A DNA stretch of 44,803 nucleotides from JBBDIM01 sp040880405 (GCA_040880405.1 JBBDIM010000036.1:1-44803), one strand, 5' to 3'. Shown: positions 18,157 to 25,662, numbered from the stretch's first letter. The notes: generated by a model not told the origin, from the letters alone. Program-made: numbers and translations.

Positions 18157-18171
18157 GACTATTCTATAGTC
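18157..18171. promoter_or_regulatory. Candidate operator (15-bp dyad)
   Basis: Perfect inverted repeat GACTAT / ATAGTC with a 3-nt centre, between the candidate -10 box and the start codon at 18199. A further half-site, GACTAT, occurs at 18143-18148. Confidence 0.5.
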
Positions 18172-18198
18172 CCCTCTATCGCCGACAGGAGAGCTATC

Positions 18199-18681
18199 AT
18201 GGCCCGGAGAAGCAAGTTTCCCGAATTTTACCGACCAATTTTCTCTCGCATTCTGGAGCTAATCGAACTCCAACGAATGACCCAGACAGAAGCCGCCGAG
18301 ATTTTGGATCAAGAGGGCTTCACCACTGAACTCGGCGGGAAGATAAATCAATCGATCGTTTCCCGTTGCTTGGCCGTTGCCCGATATGAGCGGCGACATT
18401 CACTAGGGACAGTGGCACTACCACCGGCCCCGGCCCCCGCAGTGAACACCCCGACCGACAGGCCGGAACCAAAACCAGAGGAGCAACCCGCCCCGACCGA
18501 AACACCGGCAGCCAAACCCGACCAACCGTCAAACGAACTGCTTTTGCTCTTGGAGCAAATGGAACATGAAAAGCGACAGACACAAGCGGCGATTCGCCAA
18601 ATTCAGGAATTCGAAAATCGCCAGCAAGAGGCAATTCAGCAAATGATTCAAGAAGTGAAGCGGCAAACGATCGCCGGTTGA
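18199..18681 (+). CDS. Small HTH protein with coiled-coil tail
   Basis: 160 aa from the ATG at 18199, with AGGAGAG six bases upstream; an upstream extension to 18127 would run through the candidate operator. Residues about 10-60 look like a DNA-binding helical domain (ILELIELQRMTQTEAAEILDQEGF, then NQSIVSRCLAVARYER), the MTQTEAAEIL helix pair being HTH-like. A proline-rich, low-complexity linker (about 75-110) leads to a Gln/Glu-rich coiled coil (115-158). That layout suits a dimeric DNA-binding regulator or accessory factor. It follows the integrase after its terminator and has its own candidate promoter. I do not recognise the family. Confidence 0.75.
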   Translation: MARRSKFPEFYRPIFSRILELIELQRMTQTEAAEILDQEGFTTELGGKINQSIVSRCLAVARYERRHSLGTVALPPAPAPAVNTPTDRPEPKPEEQPAPTETPAAKPDQPSNELLLLLEQMEHEKRQTQAAIRQIQEFENRQQEAIQQMIQEVKRQTIAG

Positions 18682-18686
18682 CATTC

Positions 18687-18726
18687 AAAAAAAAATGCCC
18701 GGAAGTGCGGTCAACACGTCCGGGCA
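18687..18726 (-). terminator. Leftward intrinsic terminator
   Basis: 8-bp stem TGCCCGGA / TCCGGGCA (18696-18703 and 18719-18726). Read leftward it is followed by T9; read rightward it has no T run. No leftward gene was recognised to its right, so it may stop antisense transcription. Confidence 0.6.
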
Positions 18727-18818
18727 AAATTCAGAGAAGAGCGGGGAAAGCTCTATCAACCACAGCCAACTTGAGGGAAGGCCGTGACTATCAACCACAA
18801 TTCACTTAGGAATAAATT

Positions 18819-19487
18819 GTGACTGCCGATATTGTAACAACTTCTCAAGACTTGGCAAGCAATTCCGGCGAAGATTCCGCAATTCCGCTTTTCGGTGCCG
18901 AGTCCCTTTCGTGGATTTCTTGCGAGGGATTGATTGCCTACTCCCGTGAATCGCCAAGCCAAACGGACCGGGAAAGACATACGGGGGAATGGCAGCCTGA
19001 AACCATCGCCGCGTTTGCCGATTCCCACGGTTTGCGAATGATCGCCGCATTCCATGACGTGGCTAGTGACTCCCGAACAATCGGGCCGATCCACCGCCCA
19101 CAGCTTATCAGAGCAATCGACTACGCTAGGCAAACCCGTTGTCCGATCGTCGCCTTTGAGCACCGAAGATTTACTCGTCAGCCCCACAAGCTAAGGCGGT
19201 TTGACGGGGTGGCCTTTATCTCGATTGTGCCACTTTCAATCACCGATGACGATATCTTGAACGCCCGATGCCGGAGGGCGGCGAATCGAATCATGGGTCA
19301 AAGCAATCCGGGATTCAAAGGCGGCAGGCCGCTTGATGCGATATCGGAATCGGAAGCCACCTTCATCCTGGAAAGCCAGCACCGGCCCGCATCGGAGGTT
19401 GCCCGATCACTCGGAAAGGGTTGGGACCGGAGAAGAGTGAAGCGACTAAGAACCGCCTTATCCGCCTCAAAAAACAAATGGCCATAA
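18819..19487 (+). CDS. Divergent serine recombinase-like protein
   Basis: 222 aa starting at GTG 18819, with AGGAA six bases upstream. Residues about 35-125 follow the resolvase fold: GLIAYSRESPSQ (canonical Y-x-R-x-S), ETIAAFADSHGLRMIAAFHD, then RPQLIRAIDYARQTRCPIVAFEHRRFTR. The candidate nucleophile serine is in YSRES. The two arginines of the DRLxR motif are kept in HRRFTR, but the aspartate is changed. A GFKGGRP linker, typical before the DNA-binding domain, precedes a C-terminal HTH (RPASEVARSLGKGWDRRRVKRLR). It could be an active invertase/resolvase or a DNA-binding relative that has lost activity. It differs strongly from the canonical serine recombinase at 21888-22478. Confidence 0.75.
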   Translation: MTADIVTTSQDLASNSGEDSAIPLFGAESLSWISCEGLIAYSRESPSQTDRERHTGEWQPETIAAFADSHGLRMIAAFHDVASDSRTIGPIHRPQLIRAIDYARQTRCPIVAFEHRRFTRQPHKLRRFDGVAFISIVPLSITDDDILNARCRRAANRIMGQSNPGFKGGRPLDAISESEATFILESQHRPASEVARSLGKGWDRRRVKRLRTALSASKNKWP

Positions 19488-19649
19488 CTTGCTAGTTAGA
19501 TAGCCCCCAATATTAACTACCTTTCAAACAGGAAAACAGGTCAATCACGTATAGAAAGGGGCATAAGGGGGCTTGCGATAGAGAGTCACTTACTACCTAT
19601 GCCTACTCTATAGATATGTTGGTAGGTCCCCGACTTACTACGTATGATA

Positions 19650-19666
19650 GCTCCAATTGAGTGGAG
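19650..19666. repeat. CTCCAATC-type palindrome, copy 2
   Basis: GCTCCAATTGAGTGGAG, in the non-coding stretch after the divergent serine recombinase gene. Confidence 0.6.
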
Positions 19667-19794
19667 TAGTGAGAGTGATATTGTGAGAGAGTGATAATAA
19701 TTTTTGGTCGCGAGTCCAAAATTTTGGAGTTTTCCCCGCGTTGCTTCGAATTTTCGGGTCGGGCCCGACTTTTCGGAAATTTCGGGCCGGTTGG

Positions 19795-19814
19795 GGCTCC
19801 AACCGATTGGAGCC
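19795..19814. repeat. CTCCAATC-type palindrome, copy 3
   Basis: GGCTCCAACCGATTGGAGCC, imperfect only at the centre. Confidence 0.7.
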
Positions 19815-20317
19815 GGAGCAGGGGGGCGGAGGTCGGGCACCTGAAACAGCACCCACAGCACCACAGGCAGGCCATGCGGCCCCCTTTGCTTACTCGGCGA
19901 TTGATCACCCCGAAATTCCGGGGGCGATCCTGGAAACGACACGAGCCCCACAGCCAACCAAGGTCCGGCCCGATGGCACCACAAGCACCGCCCCCCTGGA
20001 ACCAGTCAAGGGAAGTCCGGCCCGACGCCCCATGAACGCCACACCACGCCTATCGGCTTACACTGTGATGCCCTTACTTGGCCCCGACGATAAATCACCC
20101 GGCAAACCTGGAAGGGCTCCACTCGGCAAGCCAGACGCCATGGGGCGGGAATGACGATCGGGGTGAACTCGTAAAGAATCGTTTGCGAAGTAGTGAAGAA
20201 TCGGGTAAAATGGGGGTTCACGCCCCCTAGAAGTGCATCGGGCAAGTTAATAACTCGATTTCCCCGGAAAACGGCCTTTCCGGGTGTCCAGAACGTCCGG
20301 AATCGGCATTTTGAAAA

Positions 20318-20335
20318 GCTCCAATCGAGTGGAGC
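20318..20335. repeat. CTCCAATC-type palindrome, copy 4
   Basis: GCTCCAATCGAGTGGAGC, followed by AAGGTCCGGCC. Confidence 0.7.
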
Positions 20336-20450
20336 CAAGGTCCGGCCAATATAATCCGAAACCGAGCGGGGATTCCAAGTGATGGCGTCCCTGAATTAGA
20401 TATTGTGCGTTTGGCCTATGTTTCACGACTGTATTTTTGAGGAAAGTAAG

Positions 20451-20978
20451 ATGAAGATTGATGAAGAGAAGAGACAGGAAGCGATTTCAGTGATCCTAGA
20501 TGATGGTGATTGGTGTTGGGTTCTCGATCACTATATGAAAGATACTGACTTTTCATTCGATTCCTCACGATGTTTTATCGACGTTGAGACACAAGAGATT
20601 CATGGGGTGTTTGAGCGTGGCCAAGTAACCGGCAGCATTGGACTCGTCGAGCTAGAGAATAACAAAGATCGTTACTTTGAAGTCGAAGGCCGGTGCCATG
20701 AAGTCCACCATGAGATACTTCAGCGTTTCTTAGAATCCGAGTGGACAGATGACGAGAAAATTCGGGGTGAGGCAGCAGCCATTTATGCCGTGTGGAGATC
20801 TATTGGGAAATGGAAACGTGAATTGGCAGAGTGCGATAATCCGGCGTATTTCAATTACAAGGAATTTGAGAGGAATTATTTGGCGTCTGATCTAGCCGCT
20901 GTCCTTCAGATGAAAGGAATCTATCCCGCAACAGAAGATCTATCGAGAGAAGAGGCGGCAATGAGGGAAGGTAAGTGA
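20451..20978 (+). CDS. Hypothetical acidic protein
   Basis: 175 aa from the ATG at 20451, preceded by GAGGAAAG at a good distance; a longer frame to 20403 is less likely. No signal peptide or membrane segment. The protein is acidic and rich in Trp and aromatic residues (VILDDGDWCWVLDHYM; FDSSRCFIDVETQEIHGVF), with a predicted helical C-terminal half (AAAIYAVWRSIGKWKREL). By eye the gene is more A/T-rich than its neighbours, which suggests a different origin. I do not recognise the family and cannot assign a function. Confidence 0.7.
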   Translation: MKIDEEKRQEAISVILDDGDWCWVLDHYMKDTDFSFDSSRCFIDVETQEIHGVFERGQVTGSIGLVELENNKDRYFEVEGRCHEVHHEILQRFLESEWTDDEKIRGEAAAIYAVWRSIGKWKRELAECDNPAYFNYKEFERNYLASDLAAVLQMKGIYPATEDLSREEAAMREGK

Positions 20979-21082
20979 GCCTTTGGTGCTGGCCTTCTCT
21001 TAATCACTGAGAATCCCTAGAAAAACAGCGAAAAGGCACGTCCGAAACAGGCATCTTGCAAAAGGGGGGGACTTCGGGGAAA

Positions 21083-21098
21083 CTCCAATCGATTGGAC
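21083..21098. repeat. CTCCAATC-type palindrome, copy 5
   Basis: CTCCAATCGATTGGAC, 35 bp upstream of the start at 21134. Confidence 0.65.
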
Positions 21099-21133
21099 TT
21101 GAACCTTACCCGATGAACCTGGAAGGAAAGCAC

Positions 21134-21406
21134 ATGCCTTTACTGAAGTTTGAAGGTGGCCCATGGGATGGCGTGGAATTCGAAGCACCCACGGCCCCGG
21201 ACGCCTTAAACATGCGAGACTTGGTAATTGATGGTAATACTGACCCGGACTCAGGAAAAGCCACGCTTACATTTTACGGGCCACTTGAACACAACGTCTA
21301 CTTGCGTCAGTTGGAGTCCGGGGAAGACGTGCAAGACGTCTATGTTTACGATTACAGAAAGGACGGGAAACCATGGTGGGAAGGTATAGTAAAAGCACCG
21401 GAGTAA
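21134..21406 (+). CDS. Small protein with GGPWDG motif
   Basis: 90 aa from the ATG at 21134, behind GGAAGGAAAG; the frame is open further upstream but that part runs through a palindrome. The start LLKFEGGPWDGVEFE resembles small phage and island proteins with a G-G-P-x-D-G turn. The rest is beta-rich (ATLTFYGPLEHNVYL; DVYVYDYRKDGKPW). No signal peptide or catalytic motif is visible. Function unknown. Confidence 0.65.
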   Translation: MPLLKFEGGPWDGVEFEAPTAPDALNMRDLVIDGNTDPDSGKATLTFYGPLEHNVYLRQLESGEDVQDVYVYDYRKDGKPWWEGIVKAPE

Positions 21407-21450
21407 CGCGGGACAGGTCGGGCAGCCGATCCCCTTAGAAAGTAAGCCAG

Positions 21451-21615
21451 ATGATTGATTCCGAGCGTATGCAAACCATCATTAAGGAAATCACCCTTGG
21501 AAGACGCCCCCAACCCGCAAACGATGAAGAGCAGGATTTTATCGATAGGGTCAGGACCGAAATATCGCGAGAGCTACCAAAAGGGGCAATGATTGAGTTT
21601 CCCGGAGACTGGTAA
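21451..21615 (+). CDS. Small hypothetical protein (54 aa)
   Basis: ATG at 21451 to TAA at 21613-21615. The product is a compact acidic helix-forming protein (MIDSERMQTIIKEITLGRR; DFIDRVRTEISRELPKGAM). Amino-acid composition is protein-like and the frame is on the same strand as the preceding small gene, 44 bp downstream of it. The ribosome binding site is weak. A palindrome begins one base after the stop codon. No family recognised. Confidence 0.5.
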   Translation: MIDSERMQTIIKEITLGRRPQPANDEEQDFIDRVRTEISRELPKGAMIEFPGDW

Positions 21616-21632
21616 GCTCCAATCGATTGGAC
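21616..21632. repeat. CTCCAATC-type palindrome, copy 6
   Basis: GCTCCAATCGATTGGAC directly after the stop of the 54-aa gene, followed by AAAGTCCGGCC. Confidence 0.7.
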
Positions 21633-21887
21633 CCAAAGTCCGGCCCCGACCACCACAAGCCCCTGGAACACGCTGAAAAGGTCGGGCACCGATGATCCGA
21701 GCTAACGCAGGAAGACTATAGAAGCCAGATAGACACCTTACGACCTAAGGCCCCTTACAGTGTAGAAAAGTACCTCCCCCGTCATTTTCAGAGTTAGAAA
21801 AGAACTCCCCCCGCAAGTTTTTGAGTACGCGGCCCTATGTATCCGAAAGCCGGTTTTCCCCCCACTAAAATTTCAGGCCCTAAAATC

Positions 21888-22478
21888 TCACCCCGCAATA
21901 TATCTCAGGACAGTCCGGCGACTTACCCCAAGAGCTAAGCCAATCTCCGAATGAGTCATGCCTTTCTCTAACAGGGCCTTTGCCCGCGTTTTATCTGCTT
22001 TCGTCGATCCCGCTTTTCTACCGAGATAAACCCCTCTTTCCCTAGCAGCGTCGATGCCCGCTTTCTGGCGTTCTCGCCTAGTGGATTGTTCCATTTCCGC
22101 AACACCCAAGAGGACCGCAGCAATCATCCGCCCAACCGTACCGGATAGGTCTATCTGTTGCGTGACAGAGACGATTCTCAGGCCCTTTTCAGACCAATCG
22201 CAAAGCACGTCCAATCCATCCCGTAGCTTGCGGGACAACCGATCAAGTTTCCACACCACAACCGTACCGACTTCCCCGGCAAAAATGGCTTTCTGTAGCC
22301 TTTCAAAGCCAGGGCGGGCCAATGAATCGCCGCTTTCCCGGTCCACAAACCAGACCACGTTTTCGGGATCGATCCCGTTGCCGCTAAGCCAGGCCATGAT
22401 TTCCCGCTTTTGGCCTGCTAGATTCTGACCCACCGTGGATACCCGGATATAGCACGCTACTTTTTTGAACCCCCCCAT
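21888..22478 (-). CDS. Serine recombinase (resolvase/invertase family)
   Basis: 196 aa from the ATG at 22478, which has GGAGGA six bases upstream; the frame opens five codons earlier. Catalytic domain about 5-135: CYIRVSTVGQNLAGQ with nucleophile S14, VVVWKLDRLSRKLRDGLD with the conserved arginines, and the E-helix GRMIAAVLLGVAEMEQSTRRERQKAGIDAA. A GRKAGS linker leads to a C-terminal HTH (MTHSEIGLALGVSRRTVLRYI). All key residues of the small serine recombinases are present. Such enzymes resolve multimers or invert segments; no partner site is proven here, but short palindromes flank the gene on both sides. It faces away from 23186. Confidence 0.93.
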   Translation of the reverse strand: MGGFKKVACYIRVSTVGQNLAGQKREIMAWLSGNGIDPENVVWFVDRESGDSLARPGFERLQKAIFAGEVGTVVVWKLDRLSRKLRDGLDVLCDWSEKGLRIVSVTQQIDLSGTVGRMIAAVLLGVAEMEQSTRRERQKAGIDAARERGVYLGRKAGSTKADKTRAKALLEKGMTHSEIGLALGVSRRTVLRYIAG

Positions 22479-22639
22479 CCCCCTGTCCTCCAATCAAGTG
22501 AACCTGAAACGCTGAAACACCCTACGCCATTTGAGTATACTCCAGTTGGTGGCACACCTGGGAGGTTTGCAGGGCCTATTTTCCCGTGGTTTTTGGGGTG
22601 CGAAAAATCAGAAAAGCGATTGACCCTAAATGTCGCATG

Positions 22640-22663
22640 TTGGAAGTGAAAAGTTACTTCCAA
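22640..22663. repeat. TTGGAAGT inverted repeat, copy 1
   Basis: Arms TTGGAAGT and ACTTCCAA with an 8-nt centre. Confidence 0.65.
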
Positions 22664-22770
22664 AGTCACCTGGAACGCTTCCAGGGCCAACGGCCCGAAA
22701 CGTCGACAACGGGGCCGGATCGTCGGGCCGGAAGCCAGAGCAGCCAAGTGAACGGCATTTGGCGTAGAAC

Positions 22771-22788
22771 GCTCCAACCGAGTGGAGC
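22771..22788. repeat. CTCCAATC-type palindrome, copy 7
   Basis: GCTCCAACCGAGTGGAGC, followed by GGAAAGGTCGG. Confidence 0.7.
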
Positions 22789-22901
22789 CGGGAAAGGTCG
22801 GGGTGACCTTACCAAAAAAGGGGAGCAAGGGACCTTAGTTGAAATGTCATAAACGCTAAGGCCCCAAGCTACAACCCAATCGCCGATAGTCCGGGTGGCT
22901 A

Positions 22902-22926
22902 TTGGAAGTCCTTGGAACACTTCCAA
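22902..22926. repeat. TTGGAAGT inverted repeat, copy 2
   Basis: Same 8-bp arms as at 22640-22663, with a 9-nt centre. Confidence 0.65.
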
Positions 22927-23185
22927 CACCGAACCATTACGGCTACGCTTAGTAAGGGTCAGGGATGACGCCCAACCACTTACCAAGATCACTTCACAAG
23001 CTCTTCAGAACTGCCTTATGAGTAGAGACGCAAACAAGCTCAATGTAAAAAATCAGGGACGAAAATTCCGGTTTTTGAAAAATGAGTTAAGCGAGTCCAT
23101 TTTCCGCTAAAATGCCGCACACCCTCACCACGTATGTATTTTTTTTTGTCGGCGGAAATCGCGTTTTTCAGGTAGGAAATAGGCA

Positions 23186-23788
23186 ATGGACGATCTGGAT
23201 TTAGTTGTTTCAGTGGCCACAATCATCGCCGTATTTCTTGGCCCGTTGTTCGGTGTTTACGTTGCGGGAATATACTCCCGCCAGGAAAACAAGCGTCAGG
23301 AAGCGGCAAGGCTATTTCGACTGACCAATGAACACGCTCAAGGGTTTCTCTATGCATTTCGGACAGTTCATGGTATCGTCGTTGAACAAAACGAGGTGAA
23401 TGCACAACAAAATAGGCAGATAGAAATTCATAAAGAACTTTCTCAAAGTGGGAGTCGGGCTTTTGTGTCACCCTCAAGCCTCAAGCAGACGAAAGATAAA
23501 CTAGACGCGATTGCTGAAAAATTGAAAACGCAAAGGCGAGAGGTCGAGGCAGTTGTCATTGTTCTAAATGCAGATGTCGTTTCGTTGGGAATTTTATTCG
23601 GCGATTCTGGAGTTAAGTGTGGAGAGGCAATTCGGCATCTCATTGTGATGTATAGCGTATTGGATAACAACGAAGTTCCTACTGCTGAAGCGTGTGTTGA
23701 GGAGTTGAAAAAGCGGGTAGATGTAATCGGTAAAGAGATGAAGGCCCTTCACGATTCACTTCGCAAGTCCGATCCCTTTGACGATTAG
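23186..23788 (+). CDS. Membrane-anchored coiled-coil protein
   Basis: 200 aa, ATG preceded by AGGAAATAGG. One N-terminal transmembrane helix (about 5-28, VVSVATIIAVFLGPLFGVYVAGIY) is followed by a mainly helical soluble part with heptad-like regions (ENKRQEAARLFRLTNEHAQGF; LKQTKDKLDAIAEKLKTQRREVEAV). There is no catalytic motif or cysteine pattern. Its stop overlaps by 4 bp the stop of the leftward six-gene operon. A single membrane anchor with a coiled coil is common in island-borne membrane effectors and in structural accessories, but no function can be assigned. Confidence 0.75.
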   Translation: MDDLDLVVSVATIIAVFLGPLFGVYVAGIYSRQENKRQEAARLFRLTNEHAQGFLYAFRTVHGIVVEQNEVNAQQNRQIEIHKELSQSGSRAFVSPSSLKQTKDKLDAIAEKLKTQRREVEAVVIVLNADVVSLGILFGDSGVKCGEAIRHLIVMYSVLDNNEVPTAEACVEELKKRVDVIGKEMKALHDSLRKSDPFDD

Positions 23789-24252
23789 CGGTCTTGAGCC
23801 TTACGCCGTTGCATCATTTCGTATTCTTCAATATCAAGCTCTAAGCGGCTTTTGTAGCCGTTTTTGGGGGTTTCGGTTTCAGGTCGGCCCGACTTGTTAG
23901 CCCGCCAGTCTTTGAGGAAATCCAGAGCATCACTTTCGGTCAGGCACCGGAGCAAGTTTCCGGAGGACTCCCCACAAGCGGCTTGGGGATCATTGAATTG
24001 GGAAACAGCCCTTGAAGTGAAGTGCCATCCGTCAATCGGATAATCACGGTTCATTCGCTCTGTCACTTTCTTCTCAGCTTCATCCCGACTTAGGCCGTAG
24101 GCCCATGACGTTTTTCCGGGATGGACCCTGAAAACGAAAAAGGACTTGATGCAAGTGGGCAATTGTTGCCTTAGGTCCTGGATGCAATCTTCATGGTGGG
24201 CAATCTCTTTCAGTATTTCGGCCCGACTTCGAATTGTGGTTTCAGTGCTCAT
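23785..24252 (-). CDS. Unknown protein, last gene of island operon
   Basis: 155 aa. The start forms a TAATG overlap with the stop of the preceding gene, implying translational coupling. The N-terminus is an acidic coiled-coil-like helix (RSRAEILKEIAHHEDCIQDLRQQL). The middle is beta-rich and aromatic (SFFVFRVHPGKTSWAYGL), then a basic region and a helical C-terminus (SRLELDIEEYEMMQRRKAQDR). No signal peptide or membrane segment. The family is not recognised. Confidence 0.7.
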   Translation of the reverse strand: MSTETTIRSRAEILKEIAHHEDCIQDLRQQLPTCIKSFFVFRVHPGKTSWAYGLSRDEAEKKVTERMNRDYPIDGWHFTSRAVSQFNDPQAACGESSGNLLRCLTESDALDFLKDWRANKSGRPETETPKNGYKSRLELDIEEYEMMQRRKAQDR

Positions 24253-24587
24253 TAGACGGTTACTCCAAAATGATTGATCAATTGTTTGGTTTGTTGGTCA
24301 GGGGTTCCCCGTTCTCGGATTTGTCGGGCCGACCTTATTTCCAGAAATTCGATAAGCTCTTCCCGTGGTAGTTTCTCTAGGAATCGCTGGTGACTATGCC
24401 ACTTAAAATCCCTCTCCATTATCTCGCGGTGGTTTAAGTGTTGATATTGGAAGTGCTCCGCACCTTTGGACCCCATAAAGGCATGAAAGGCAGCCAGGGC
24501 AGAAGGCAGCGACTTTGTGAAGGTCGTGTAAAGGTGAATGGTCTTTTGACCTACCATCCGGTATCGCACGAGATAAATTGCCTTCAT
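24252..24587 (-). CDS. Unknown protein, fifth gene of island operon
   Basis: 111 aa from the ATG at 24587; AGGTGAGG directly upstream overlaps the stop codon of the preceding HTH gene. A longer frame to 24623 would run into that gene and is unlikely. It starts with a beta strand (MKAIYLVRYRMVGQKTIHLYTTFTKSL) and continues helical (LEKLPREELIEFLEIRSARQI). The small basic protein is rich in His and Arg. Not recognised. Confidence 0.7.
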   Translation of the reverse strand: MKAIYLVRYRMVGQKTIHLYTTFTKSLPSALAAFHAFMGSKGAEHFQYQHLNHREIMERDFKWHSHQRFLEKLPREELIEFLEIRSARQIRERGTPDQQTKQLINHFGVTV

Positions 24588-24591
24588 TGCC

Positions 24592-24792
24592 TCACCTGAT
24601 GTCGTCGGGGCCGTGGTTGTCAAAGTAATGGCAGAGGGTTTTCAACGTCGCCAAACTGGGATGCCCGCCCGCCAAAATCCGATAAATGCCACTTTGCGAA
24701 AGGTGGCAATCGTTGGCGACATCGACCACCCGGCAGCCATCCAGGCGATCCCGCACCGCCCCTACGATTTGCTCTAGTTGGTCGCTCAACAT
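24592..24792 (-). CDS. Small Cro/cI-like HTH regulator
   Basis: 66 aa, almost entirely one helix-turn-helix domain: RVVDVANDCHLSQSGIYRILAGGHPSLATLKTLCHYFD, the XRE/Cro-cI layout with the recognition helix around LSQSGIYRIL. Its start lies 4 bp downstream of the preceding stop and its stop overlaps the next ribosome binding site, so it is made as part of the operon. It is the obvious candidate regulator of the operon promoter at 26094-26122, though its place in the middle of the operon is unusual for that role. Confidence 0.8.
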   Translation of the reverse strand: MLSDQLEQIVGAVRDRLDGCRVVDVANDCHLSQSGIYRILAGGHPSLATLKTLCHYFDNHGPDDIR

Positions 24793-24796
24793 GGGC

Positions 24797-25156
24797 CTAC
24801 CGTAAAAACGGGGGAAAGATTCCGATCAGTTCCGGGTATTCGTCATCCAGTTCAGCCGACTTGGCGATGTCCTGGACTCCACTTGATTGGAAGTCCGGCA
24901 TAAGTGGCGAATCGTCAAAAATTGCGTTTGGGTCCAGGTCGGCACCCTTGGCGATTTCCTCTTTTCGTAGCTCTGCCTGGACCACGTCGGGCGGGACCCT
25001 TTCGACAGGGCCGAACCCCATAACCACCCCGGACGAATCGTGAACGGTAACGATCTGAGGGCCAAGAGCGGACTTGCTCACAAGCTGCTTGCGGGGGCGT
25101 TCCAGCCGTTGAGCGGCTTTCAGGGCCTCAAAGTAGTTTTCGCGTAGTGCGTTCAT
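24797..25156 (-). CDS. Unknown protein with DPNAIFDD motif
   Basis: 119 aa; its ATGA start overlaps the stop of the preceding gene by 4 bp. An N-terminal basic helix (MNALRENYFEALKAAQRLERPRKQL) is followed by beta-strand-like sequence (IVTVHDSSGVVMGFG) and an acidic tail. The tail contains DPNAIFDD, nearly the same as DPNAILDD at the end of the first operon gene (25663-25980), so the two proteins share a short linear motif. A CTCCAATC-like sequence (24877-24892) lies within this coding region. Not recognised. Confidence 0.7.
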   Translation of the reverse strand: MNALRENYFEALKAAQRLERPRKQLVSKSALGPQIVTVHDSSGVVMGFGPVERVPPDVVQAELRKEEIAKGADLDPNAIFDDSPLMPDFQSSGVQDIAKSAELDDEYPELIGIFPPFLR

Positions 25157-25653
25157 CGGTTGGTTATCTCTTGAATTGAGGTGACTTGAGCGGACTCGCC
25201 ATACTCGGCAACGGCGAATTCCAAAGCAGCGTTTTGAGCAAGCTCCAAGCTGGCCGCCAACGTCTCGTGTCGCTGGGTTTCTCCCGTATCGCCGACCACC
25301 ACGACAAAATTAAAGTGCCTCAGGCCGAGTTTTTCGCCAAGCGTCCCCATTAACCCTTGGAGAGAACTTTTCAGGGCTTGGTTCTGATCACTCAGCACGG
25401 TAGCGATTGCCAGAACGGTAGACGCTAAGAACTCGATTTGATCGGACTCAGAGCAAGCACCTAGCAGGCCATTCCGGGTGAGGGCTCCCACACTGGCTTC
25501 GCACACGGGAATGATATGGGTGATCTTGCCACTTTCACCCCCTAGCGGGCCGATGGACTTGGCGACAACGTCGTCAGGGTTGGTAGCGATACAAAACGTC
25601 CCAGCGGGAAGGGTGCCGTTTTTTAGGCCAAGCACGGCGTACAGCATTTTCAT
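25153..25653 (-). CDS. Unknown protein, second gene of island operon
   Basis: 166 aa; AAGGTGA lies seven bases upstream of the ATG at 25653, and the stop overlaps the next start. The composition is that of a soluble globular alpha/beta protein, with few charged residues at the N-terminus (MLYAVLGLKNGTLPAGTFCIA), a middle helix (FLASTVLAIATVLSDQNQAL) and a strand FNFVVVVGDTGE. No conserved catalytic pattern is visible. There is no signal peptide; the hydrophobic stretches are too short for membrane helices. Not recognised. Confidence 0.7.
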   Translation of the reverse strand: MKMLYAVLGLKNGTLPAGTFCIATNPDDVVAKSIGPLGGESGKITHIIPVCEASVGALTRNGLLGACSESDQIEFLASTVLAIATVLSDQNQALKSSLQGLMGTLGEKLGLRHFNFVVVVGDTGETQRHETLAASLELAQNAALEFAVAEYGESAQVTSIQEITNR

Positions 25654-25662
25654 TGGGTCACC

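Larger units (their letters stand above)
19488..20450. other. Long non-coding stretch with palindromes
   Basis: 963 bp with no convincing gene; leftward reading frames here are G/C-rich shadows. It holds three CTCCAATC-type palindromes, an A/T-rich block (19500-19690) and repeated AAGGTCCGGCC-like and GGTCGGGCAC-like words that often follow the palindromes. Confidence 0.55.
22479..23185. other. Non-coding stretch with hairpins
   Basis: 707 bp between divergent genes with no convincing gene. It holds one clear CTCCAATC-type palindrome (22771-22788), a degenerate one (22488-22504), and two inverted repeats with identical arms TTGGAAGT / ACTTCCAA (22640-22663 and 22902-22926). Confidence 0.55.

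Noticed and set aside
19586..19984. Leftward frames in the long island gap
   Set aside because: They run across the palindromes, have skewed composition and overlap one another in several frames; no start signal.
16451..22788. Palindromes considered as a CRISPR array
   Set aside because: Spacing is irregular (hundreds to thousands of bases), copies vary, and no cas gene is present.
22457..22852. Frames in both directions between the serine recombinase and membrane protein genes
   Set aside because: They consist largely of hairpin repeats and have no ribosome binding site.
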